The notes under the pieces were generated by a model that was given only the letters and a program-made list of their open reading frames with translations, was not told the origin of the DNA and ran no database searches. Of a stretch of DNA of 10,339 bases, positions 1 through 7,700 are shown piece after piece. Both the position numbers and the translations under genes were made by a program. This DNA comes from an uncultured Flavobacteriales bacterium. GTDB lineage: Bacteria; Bacteroidota; Bacteroidia; Flavobacteriales; Crocinitomicaceae. The stretch spans positions 1 to 10,339 of the forward strand of contig CAMLET010000071.1 in NCBI GenBank assembly GCA_946479125.1. Direction: 5' to 3'. How positions within the stretch are numbered: the stretch's first letter is position 1; each line of letters opens with the position of its first letter.

Positions 1-2551
1 GACCACGACGTACTTCGTCTTTACCAACTACAGGAATGTTATTTTCAGCTTGACAAGCGATCAAACAAGATCCACATCCGAAACACTGGTTCAAGTCGAT
101 AGTCATTGCCCAACGGTGACCAACATCCTCAACCGGATGTGCATCCCATAGGTCAAACTCTTCGATTGCAACAGGACCTTCGTGTGTATGAATTACGTGT
201 TTGTAATTGTAAGCGTCTTCTGTTTCTTTTTCGTAAGTCCCTAATGTTGTTTCACGAACAATTGAGTTACGCGCCATTGCTGTAGAATGGATTTGTGTAA
301 CTGCAATTGGGTACAACTCATTACCTTCTTTAGCGATAGTAGCAGTTGTATTGAAATCGTAAGAACCATTAGCGAATCCTACAAGGCGGTATGCATTCTT
401 ACCAACAGGAACTCTGTTTCCTTTTTCGTCAGTTTCGTGACCACCGTATTGTTTTGTTTGGTAAGCTGCCTTACCAATTTTTTCATTTCCTTCACCACGT
501 CCGTAACCAAGTGCGATACCAACAGTACCAGCAGCTTGTCCTGGAGATGGCATTACAGGTAAAGTGATGCTTGAACTTCCAACTTTAACAGTTGCCATAT
601 TCAAACCATGCTCTTGGTCAAAGTACGTTGCATAACCACCAGCTTCCATTGTTTCAGGAGCCATAGTAATGTAGTTATCCCAAGTAGCCTTAGAAATTGG
701 ATCTGCCATTTCCTGCAACCATGGGTTACCAGCGTGTTCACCTGTAGCCAAACCAGCTTTTTGGTAAAGAACAACCTCAAGAGCAGAAGACTTCGGTAAT
801 TTACCTGCAAGACCATTTAACGCCGCTTCATTGAACATCAAGTTCAACGGAGTCAATGGCATTTCAAGTTCCATACAACTGTTGTGTACAGCAAATCCCC
901 AGTACGTTCTGAAATCCTTGAATTTCGTTTGTTGAGGGAAACCGTACATCTCCCAGTTCTTAGCGATATAATCGTAAGCTACTGTTGAATCTTTTCCACC
1001 ACGTTTCGCTTTGTGAGCCCAAACCAATAAAGATTCCATTGCAGAAGCAGTATTGTGTAAAGGACGAATTGTTGGTTGCGCCAACGCGTAGTGATTTGTT
1101 TTCGGGTTGTAATCCATCCAAGACTCCAAAGCATGAAGATCAGGAGCAATGAATTTACATTTTGAAGCCGTTTCATCAGCATAAAGTGACATTGAAACAG
1201 AGAACATTCCCTCTAATTTCTCACCGAATGCTTTTCCGTTAGGAAGTGAATAAACCGGATTTGTTCCTAAGAAGAAAATTGCGTTTGGAGCATCTTTACT
1301 TCCTGCAATTACTTTCGCAGCAAGATCATGCATTTTCGCATCTTCCGATTGGAACATATTGATCTCATTCTCGAACTTGATCGTTTTACCGTAAGCTCCA
1401 AGAACTGAGTTTAATTTATTTGTAAGAATTTGAACTGCAACATTGTTTGATCCACAAACAACAATTGAGTTTCCTTTAGAAGCTTTCAACGCTTTGTACG
1501 CCTCATCAGCAACATCAGCAGCTTGTCCTTGTAATGAAGAAGGTGTACCTGTCTTCACTCCAAATTTCGCCAAAAGGTAAGCCAACACATTTGCCTGCTC
1601 ACTTGGCTTGATCATACCACGGTAATCTGCATTGGATCCTGTGATAGACATGTTTGATTCAAACTGGAAGTGTTTGCTCATCCATTCTCCGTCAGGATTA
1701 CGACGCTTACCGTAATCAGCAGAGAATGCATTTCCTAACAACCAAGTTGACAAGAAATCAGCACCAATACTAACGATTGTTTTTGCTTCAGTGAAATCGT
1801 AATCAGGAATCATACGTTTCCCGAAAGACTTCTTGTTCGCATCACGCATACCGTTGTAAGAAACAGCATCGTATTGAACATGATTAAAGTTCGGGTGTAA
1901 ACCTGGCATTCCTGTTACCTCGTCCATTGTCTCTCCATAGATAGAAGTAGACAAATCAACTAAAGCAGATGTCAATGAAGGAGAAATAACTGTATTCGTA
2001 ACGAATGCAACTGTTCCTTTAGCCTTCTTGATCTCAGCCAATTTACTATGAACCGCACCATCTAAACCTTTCCAGTCTTTAATTCCATCACCCTCAACAT
2101 TAGTCAAACGCTCAGAATCATACAATCCTAAAACAGATGCAACGATCGGTGGAGTTAAAGCTCCCTGAGTAAATCCGTAATCACGGTTACCTTTAATAAA
2201 GATAGGACGACCTTCTCTTGTTTTAACAACAACGCTTGCGTATGCATTACCATCGTAATACGTTGATGCGTAATATGTCGCAACACCCGGAGTAACATTC
2301 TCAGGTTTGTTTACATATGGAATAGCTTTTGTTACAGGCGCCTCACACGCAGCAACTGTTGCAGCAGCTACAGTGAACCCTAAGAATTTTAGGAAATCAC
2401 GACGATCTGTTGAAGTTTCCTTCAAGTTCTCATCTCCTAAAAATTCATCAACAGTTACAGTCTGTGGAAATTCACGATCTCTTGCCTCAATGAAAGCTGG
2501 AGTTTGATTCAACTCATCAAGACCTTTCCAATATTTTTTTGACATAGCCAT
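1..2551 (-). CDS. actB: Alternative complex III subunit ActB (Tat-variant molybdopterin oxidoreductase-like, iron-sulfur), C-terminus cut by window edge
   Basis: I translated the minus strand from the ATG at 2551 and found it open for 850 codons to the left edge with no stop. The protein starts MAMSKKYWKG. It has a twin-arginine motif (DRRDFLK, R50-R51), a hydrophobic stretch, and a cysteine at 69 in a lipobox-like VAAC. A long molybdopterin-oxidoreductase-like region follows. A ferredoxin-type Cx2Cx2Cx3C cluster begins at C823 (then 826, 829, 833), just before the edge, so the remaining Fe-S cysteines lie outside. This matches the family called TAT-variant-translocated molybdopterin oxidoreductase. 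In alternative complex III, ActB carries Fe-S clusters in its C-terminal half, while the N-terminal half is a cofactor-free relic; I see no N-terminal Fe-S cysteine cluster, which agrees. It starts 23 bp after actA, so the two are probably cotranscribed. A second ATG at 2545 (MSKKYW) is an equally plausible start. Confidence 0.93.
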   Translation of the reverse strand, partial: MAMSKKYWKGLDELNQTPAFIEARDREFPQTVTVDEFLGDENLKETSTDRRDFLKFLGFTVAAATVAACEAPVTKAIPYVNKPENVTPGVATYYASTYYDGNAYASVVVKTREGRPIFIKGNRDYGFTQGALTPPIVASVLGLYDSERLTNVEGDGIKDWKGLDGAVHSKLAEIKKAKGTVAFVTNTVISPSLTSALVDLSTSIYGETMDEVTGMPGLHPNFNHVQYDAVSYNGMRDANKKSFGKRMIPDYDFTEAKTIVSIGADFLSTWLLGNAFSADYGKRRNPDGEWMSKHFQFESNMSITGSNADYRGMIKPSEQANVLAYLLAKFGVKTGTPSSLQGQAADVADEAYKALKASKGNSIVVCGSNNVAVQILTNKLNSVLGAYGKTIKFENEINMFQSEDAKMHDLAAKVIAGSKDAPNAIFFLGTNPVYSLPNGKAFGEKLEGMFSVSMSLYADETASKCKFIAPDLHALESWMDYNPKTNHYALAQPTIRPLHNTASAMESLLVWAHKAKRGGKDSTVAYDYIAKNWEMYGFPQQTKFKDFRTYWGFAVHNSCMELEMPLTPLNLMFNEAALNGLAGKLPKSSALEVVLYQKAGLATGEHAGNPWLQEMADPISKATWDNYITMAPETMEAGGYATYFDQEHGLNMATVKVGSSSITLPVMPSPGQAAGTVGIALGYGRGEGNEKIGKAAYQTKQYGGHETDEKGNRVPVGKNAYRLVGFANGSYDFNTTATIAKEGNELYPIAVTQIHSTAMARNSIVRETTLGTYEKETEDAYNYKHVIHTHEGPVAIEEFDLWDAHPVEDVGHRWAMTIDLNQCFGCGSCLIACQAENNIPVVGKDEVRRG

Positions 2552-2574
2552 TTTCTTTAACTTCTACAAAGTGA

Positions 2575-3915
2575 TTAATAGTGACATTTAGCACATTCCC
2601 AACCACCCATTTCTTTAACTGTTATCTTAATCTTACCGTTCTCTTCAGTCAAGATCTTGTTGTACAATTTCTTGTTCTTCAATAAACGGTTATGCATTTC
2701 AGTATAGTAAGCGTTTCCTTTTGTATCCAAAGATCCGTCAGCAACTGCTTTTTCAGCGTGACATTCGATACACCATCCCATTGTCAATGTTGCTTTCGTC
2801 AACGGAATGTTATCTGCAACCTTGTTCAACTCAGCAACCGGAACTACACGAGCAGTTTCTTTTTGAGTTGTCATATCACCGTGACATTGCTTACAATCAA
2901 CTCCACCAACAACTACGTGCTGAGAGTGGTTAAAGTAAACATGATCAGGTAGTACGTGAACCTTGTTCCAAACGATCTCTTTTGTTTTTCCTGAGTATGT
3001 CTTAGTAGTTGGATTCCAACCAGCCGCTTCATAGATCTTAGCGATTTCAGGAACCTGAGCATCAGACCCTGTAATTTGCTTGTGACAGTTCATACAAACA
3101 TTCACAGTTGGCAAACCAGCAGTTTTTCCATCGATAGCTGAATTGTGACAGTAACGACAATCAATTCCATTTTTACCAGCGTGAATATCGTGTGGGAATG
3201 CAATCGGTTGAGATGGCTGATATTCTTCCATGATACCGATAGAGTACAACGACAAGAAGAAACAAACGATTAGAGAGATAGTAACAACTAATCCTCCGAA
3301 TCCTACGTAACGCTTGTATTTCCAAGCCCAAGATTTGAACTCTTCACTGAATGAACGCTCATTGTCAACAGATTTTCCTTCTGAAGCTTTCGTTGCGTTG
3401 TTCAACTGACGGCGAACACCACCAACTGCCATAATGATTGCGATGAATATACCTGCCATAACGAACCAAACAAGAGAAAGACCTTCCTCTTCTTCTTCAG
3501 CTCCAGCAGCACCAGCTTCACCAGTAGCACCTGGTTTTGCAGGAGCTTCTTGTGCATCAACCCAATCAAAAATCGCATCGATCTCAGCCGTTTTACCAGC
3601 TAGTTCAGGGAAAGTTGACATTGTTGCACCACGGGAAGCCATGATTTTCGCAGCGTATGGATCCGAAGCGGCTGCAGCAGCCTGATTCGACACCCAAAGG
3701 TAAAGAGAACCCGGCTTTGCTTTTCCATCTTCCCATCTCTGACGAACGCCAAAAAGTGCAGGTCCAGTTCCGTCTTTGTGCGGGGCGTGACATGTCGCAC
3801 ACTTCGCTTTAAAAATTGCTCCACCGTCAATTTTCGCTGCATTAGCAGATGATGCGCCTAACACAAATACTGTGGTAAGAGCACCAATACACCATTGTTT
3901 TATACCTCTAAACAT
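2575..3915 (-). CDS. actA: Alternative complex III subunit ActA, membrane-anchored multihaem cytochrome c (six CxxCH motifs)
   Basis: From the ATG at 3915 this is a 446-residue protein. Residues 1-26 form a clear signal peptide (MFRGIKQW, hydrophobic core, ending SSANA). A class I cytochrome c-like domain has CATCH at 39-43 and a possible distal Met in TMSTFPELAG (near 99). An Ala/Glu-rich linker leads to a membrane segment at about 148-166 and a second at about 204-228. The C-terminal domain has five motifs: CRYCH 253, CMNCH 274, CKQCH 341, CIECH 382 and CAKCH 441. The last lies at the extreme C-terminus. Pentahaem ActA passes electrons from the Fe-S subunit ActB to a cytochrome c or oxidase. 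The frame extends upstream to a TTG at 3987, but that would put 24 residues before a good signal peptide and overlap a promoter-like octamer, so I prefer 3915. Confidence is high for the subunit and moderate for the exact start. Confidence 0.93.
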   Translation of the reverse strand: MFRGIKQWCIGALTTVFVLGASSANAAKIDGGAIFKAKCATCHAPHKDGTGPALFGVRQRWEDGKAKPGSLYLWVSNQAAAAASDPYAAKIMASRGATMSTFPELAGKTAEIDAIFDWVDAQEAPAKPGATGEAGAAGAEEEEEGLSLVWFVMAGIFIAIIMAVGGVRRQLNNATKASEGKSVDNERSFSEEFKSWAWKYKRYVGFGGLVVTISLIVCFFLSLYSIGIMEEYQPSQPIAFPHDIHAGKNGIDCRYCHNSAIDGKTAGLPTVNVCMNCHKQITGSDAQVPEIAKIYEAAGWNPTTKTYSGKTKEIVWNKVHVLPDHVYFNHSQHVVVGGVDCKQCHGDMTTQKETARVVPVAELNKVADNIPLTKATLTMGWCIECHAEKAVADGSLDTKGNAYYTEMHNRLLKNKKLYNKILTEENGKIKITVKEMGGWECAKCHY

Positions 3916-3984
3916 CTGATTATTAGATATTTTTGTTTCAAAAAGTTGTTGCAAAACCCACTCGAACACAGGTTTTAACGGTGG

Positions 3985-3992
3985 CAAATTTA
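3985..3992 (-). promoter_or_regulatory. Candidate -7 promoter element for the act operon
   Basis: Read on the minus strand, this is TAAATTTG, an exact match to the Bacteroidota -7 consensus TAnnTTTG. It lies about 70 bp upstream of the actA ATG at 3915 and would give a leader of roughly 60 nt. I see no convincing TTTG/TTG -33 element at the usual 18-22 bp spacing, so the call rests on the -7 octamer and its position. If it is right, the TTG codon at 3987 lies within the promoter and cannot be the actA start. Confidence 0.35.
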
Positions 3993-4173
3993 AAAGAATA
4001 GGTACATTTCGTGACAGTTTTCTGACAAATAATGCCCTGTTGTTTTTAATTTAAAATGATTCTAAATAAACAATGGCTTTCACATTTCTTAACAAAGCCC
4101 TCTAAACCAACATCTAGCTAAAAAAAAGGCTTCATTTTTGCTTGTTGTAAATCCGCGAAAAGTCAAGTAAGGA

Positions 4174-4202
4174 TTGCCAATCAGCAGGAAATTGTAAATT
4201 TG
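4174..4202 (+). promoter_or_regulatory. Candidate promoter for the SPOR-domain gene
   Basis: TTG at 4174-4176 is followed by 18 bp and then TAAATTTG at 4195-4202. This fits the Bacteroidota housekeeping consensus (-33 TTTG/TTG, -7 TAnnTTTG). Transcription would start near 4208-4210, giving a leader of about 77 nt before the ATG at 4287. The -7 element overlaps the left arm of the palindrome at 4196-4255, and most of that palindrome would lie in the leader. Confidence 0.5.
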
Positions 4203-4255
4203 ACATCTCGACTCACTTCGACGGGCTCAGTACAAGTCGCTCGATGACCAAATTT
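4196..4255. repeat. 60-bp imperfect palindrome, REP-like element
   Basis: The outer arms are AAATTTG (4196-4202) and CAAATTT (4249-4255). Next inward are CATC (4204-4207) and GATG (4243-4246), then CGACT (4209-4213) and AGTCG (4235-4239), each perfectly complementary apart from small bulges between blocks. The central part, with TTCGACGGGCTCAGTAC, is clearly more GC-rich than its surroundings. It resembles the 'TTCGAC..GCTCAG' short palindromic repeats scattered between genes in many bacterial genomes. That resemblance is from memory and not from a search. Confidence 0.6.
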
Positions 4256-4286
4256 CAGTGATTGAATTCAAATAAAATTAAAAGTA

Positions 4287-4679
4287 ATGAAACGTCAATT
4301 TATCACCATTTTCGGATTATTCATCTCGCTTTCTTCGTTTGGACAAGTTACGGTTAACAAGGACAGTAGAATTGATGGATTAGTAAAAATGCAGGGAACG
4401 GCAGTTGCTCCTGAAACAAGTGTTCAGATCAACGGTTACCGTGTTCAACTGGCATTTGATTCAGAAAAAGGAGTTGTTGATGATGCACGTTCAAAATTCA
4501 GCGCCCTTTACCCGAAAGTGGACACTTACGTGGAGTTTAAAGCACCGCACTACTTTTTAAAAGTGGGTGATTTTAGAACTTATCTTGAAGCTGAGGAAAT
4601 TAAGGCGAATACAGGTTCATTGTTTCCTACGGCATTCATTGTGAAAGAGAAGATTAATTTGCCGAGAATAGACCAATAG
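4287..4679 (+). CDS. Exported SPOR-domain protein
   Basis: This 130-residue protein has a signal peptide at residues 1-20 (MKRQFITIFG... ending SSFGQ). A short linker containing DSRIDGLVKMQ follows, and then a SPOR-type domain at about 48-121. That domain begins GYRVQLAFDSEKG, continues through YPKVDTYVEFKAPHYFLKVGDF and ends FPTAFIVK. The pattern fits Bacteroidota proteins annotated as SPOR domain-containing. SPOR domains generally bind peptidoglycan stripped of stem peptides, often at division sites; for this short stand-alone version that role is inference. There is no lipobox cysteine or transmembrane anchor after the signal, so it should be soluble in the periplasm. The gene stands alone, with its own candidate promoter upstream and a strong terminator downstream. 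Confidence 0.85.
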   Translation: MKRQFITIFGLFISLSSFGQVTVNKDSRIDGLVKMQGTAVAPETSVQINGYRVQLAFDSEKGVVDDARSKFSALYPKVDTYVEFKAPHYFLKVGDFRTYLEAEEIKANTGSLFPTAFIVKEKINLPRIDQ

Positions 4680-4701
4680 AAGTCAAAAACTTTATACAAA
4701 C

Positions 4702-4739
4702 AAAAATCCCCTGAAGCAGATCGCTTCAGGGGATTTTTT
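4702..4739. terminator. Bidirectional rho-independent terminator between convergent genes
   Basis: A perfect 16-bp stem (4702-4717 with 4723-4738; core CCCCTGAAGC / GCTTCAGGGG) encloses the 5-nt loop AGATC. The A-run on the left and T-run on the right make it work in both directions: plus-strand for the SPOR-domain gene ending at 4679, and minus-strand for the T9SS cargo gene ending at 4757. Confidence 0.93.
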
Positions 4740-4756
4740 ATTTCTAGTTGTTCGAA

Positions 4757-7700
4757 CTATTGCTTAATCCAACGAACTGTTTTTGTTGTTGAACCGTTGT
4801 TCAGGGTAATAATGTATATTCCCGGTACAATTGCTTTTGTTTGAATTTCAATTCCACCTTCTACAACAGTAAATGGTGTGTTGATCACTCTTCCATCAGC
4901 AGAAACCAAAACAGCATTTCTTAAACCGAAGTTCTCTGAAATATCAACCCTTACAAAGTCGTTTCCTGGATTTGGTGAAGCAGTAATTTCGAAGTAAATA
5001 GCTTCATTTACAGACAAATTACCATCTACTCCATCACAGTTTTGATCGATTCCATCACCTGTTACATCTGTTGCATTCGGATTGATATCTTCGTCTGTAT
5101 CATCACAATCTGTATTGTTGACAACGTAACCATTCGGCATAGAACAATCTGTTAGAGAAACAGCAGGATTACCAAATGTATCCCCATCCAAATCTTCGTA
5201 ATATGTTGTCATTCCAGCATTAGGATTCGGGTTTGTATCGTCACAATCATTATCGTTTGTAACATATCCAACCGGCTGAGTACAATCAGTAACTGATTCA
5301 TCAGGATTTCCTAAAGCATCGTTATCTGCATCTTCATAGTAAGTCAACATAATGAATCCTTCATCAGTGTTACCGTCACAGTTGTTATCCAATCCGTCAC
5401 AAATTTCAGCTGCATCCGGATTGATACTTGCGTCATTATCATCACAATCCAGGTTATTTGGAGACAATCCAACCTGAATAGAACATCCTAATATCGGGCT
5501 ATTCGGATCTCCATACATATCACCGTCAACATCCGCGTAATAAGTAACATTTGGAACTCCAACAGAGTTATCAGAATCATCACAATCGTCATCATTGGAA
5601 ACGTATCCTCCTGGTGCTGAACAAGCAGTAATAGATGAGTAAGCATCACCAAAACCGTCATTATCCGCATCTGCGTAATAAGTCGATTGTCCATGAACAG
5701 CATTGTTGTTGTCGTCACAGTCTGAAGGAGCAGGAAAAGAAATATAACCTACTGGCTGCATACAAGAAGTTTGTGTAGCTGCACCACCAAAACCATCATT
5801 ATCAGCATCAATCACCCAAGTAGCACCCGGATATTCGTTTGCATTGTTATCGTTACAATCCGTATTGTCTGCTACATATCCAACCGGAGCAATACAATTG
5901 GTAGTTGAAACTGAAGGATCACCATAAGTATCTCCATCGGCATCGGCATAGTAAGTTGTTGTAGGAAGTGCATTCAACAGTCCAAACAATGAAACATTGT
6001 CGTTACGGTAAGTTGCACCGGCAGCAGCCATTTCTGAAATGTAAATTCTGAATTCTACAGCAACATTTACAGAACCAAAAGGTGAAGCAGGAAGTGTAAC
6101 CACTTCATTAATATCAGTTGCCGTTTGCAAAATTGGCAAAGTAGCTATATCTGCAGCGAAATTATCCAAACTTGAACGAACGTGCGCAGTTGGTGTTCCA
6201 CCTGAACCACTGATTCTATGCAAGAAATGAAGTGAAGTCAAATTCATGTTATAACATGAAGCTGGAGTAACTGTGAACGAATAATACTGCGTTAAATCAA
6301 TTGCATTTGTTTGATTCCATGCTGAATAATTGATGTAACCTGTTCCAGAAGCACATGTGATTGTACCGTTAGCAGAATAATCACTGAACGTAGCATTCGC
6401 CGGTTGAGCAGTTACGCTTAACACAGGAGTAGCACAAACATGACCTACGAATTGGTATTGTGCCAAAGCTGAAGGAACCAAATCAGCTCCGTTACAGTCC
6501 TGATCAATTCCATCACCAGCAATTTCAGTTCCACCCGGATGAATGTTAGCATTTGCATCATTACAATCCGTGTTGTTTGCTACATATCCAACTGGCTGCA
6601 TACAATTCGTTGCAGTTACCGTTGGATTTCCGTAAGTATCTCCATCCGCATCAGCATACCAAGTAGAAGCTGCACCAATCGATGCATTATTATCATTACA
6701 ATCGTTGGAATTAGTAACATATCCTCCTGGCTGCGTACACGCAACGGTTGTAACTGAAGCATTACCAAGACCGTCAGTATCAAAATCCTGGTAATAAGTA
6801 ATTCCAGCTACGATGTCAACCGTAATAGTCATTACACTATCACAACCCAGGTGATTTGGGATTGTATCCATGTAAACTCCGTCAACGGTGTAAGTTTCAT
6901 CTCCAGAAGGAACAGTGTAAGAAACACAATTTGAAACGGAAAATGCGCTTGTTGTTCCACCCGTAATGTTTACTGTGATTGTCATTACACTATCACACAA
7001 AGCCGCATTTGGAATTGTATCGTGGTAAACTCCTGATGTTGTATAGGTTTCATCTCCTGAAGGAACAGTGTAAGAAGCACATTCAGAAACCGAGAACGCA
7101 CTTGTTGTATTGCAAGAAGTTGTCCAAGAAGCTGAGAAATCGTCAACTGATAAACCTTGATCACTCAAAGCATGATCTGGGTCATCCCAGCGTAACATTA
7201 AAAATTGTCCTGGAGCCAATGTCAATCCTGGAATGGCAACATTTGTCAAAACCACTTTATTTGCAACAAGGTTTCCATCTAAAGCACTTGCTGTTCCATT
7301 CAAAATCGGACTAGTTGCATCAAGTGCAGTAACTGCAGTCCAACCTGTGGCAGAATTTGGTGTTAATGTTGTAATTGCAGAAGAGCTAACCTTATACCAG
7401 AATGTTAATGTGTTTGCAGATGCAGAAGCTACTCGCCACTGCTCCATCGTATATGAAATCATGAAATTGGCAACACTAGCAGCTCCTGTATTTTGGAAAG
7501 CAACACCATGAGCAAAATGTCCTGCAGCCGCATTACTAGAACCAAGAGATCCGATAGATCTGTCTGAAGCTGCCGTTGTACCAAAACTGTACAAAGCACC
7601 TGTATTACCGGCTCCGTTGTCAGCACGATAAGTTGTTCCCGTACCCGTTCTTTGAGAGTACCAATTTGGAATAGTCGAATTATCAACCCACGGATTGGTA

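Larger units (their letters stand above)
3916..4286. other. Divergent intergenic region between actA and the SPOR-domain gene
   Basis: This 371-bp AT-rich stretch holds no gene I can support. On the actA side is a -7-like octamer (3985-3992), with an imperfect dyad at 4012-4027 (TGACAG, TTTT, CTGACA). In the middle, GGCTTT (4075-4080) and AAAGCC (4094-4099) form a weak 6-bp inverted repeat that I do not interpret. On the right are a plus-strand promoter candidate (4174-4202) and a 60-bp palindrome (4196-4255). Both candidate promoters use the same octamer, TAAATTTG. Confidence 0.7.

Noticed and set aside
287..1182. Several open frames of 60-90 codons on both strands
   Set aside because: All lie inside actB, whose frame is intact across the whole interval; their translations have no domain-like features.
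2692..3842. Overlapping plus- and minus-strand open frames within actA
   Set aside because: They are shadows of the haem protein, whose motifs and signal peptide are unambiguous.
3928..3935. Plus-strand TATTTTTG matching TAnnTTTG
   Set aside because: It sits against the actA start in the wrong direction, lacks a -33 element at usable spacing, and is 350 bp from the nearest plus-strand gene.
3913..3987. Longer actA start at the TTG at 3987 (24 extra residues)
   Set aside because: The added residues precede a complete signal peptide starting at the ATG at 3915, and the TTG lies within a promoter-like octamer.
4075..4099. GGCTTT/AAAGCC inverted repeat as a terminator
   Set aside because: The stem is only 6 bp with a 13-nt loop and no T-run, and no gene ends nearby.
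5018..5959. Regularly spaced repeats resembling a CRISPR array
   Set aside because: The period is about 138 bp, the units are in frame and diverged, and they encode MopE-like protein repeats.
6539..7686. Open frames of 70-111 codons inside the T9SS cargo gene
   Set aside because: They follow from the repetitive composition of the real gene and look like low-complexity frame shadows.
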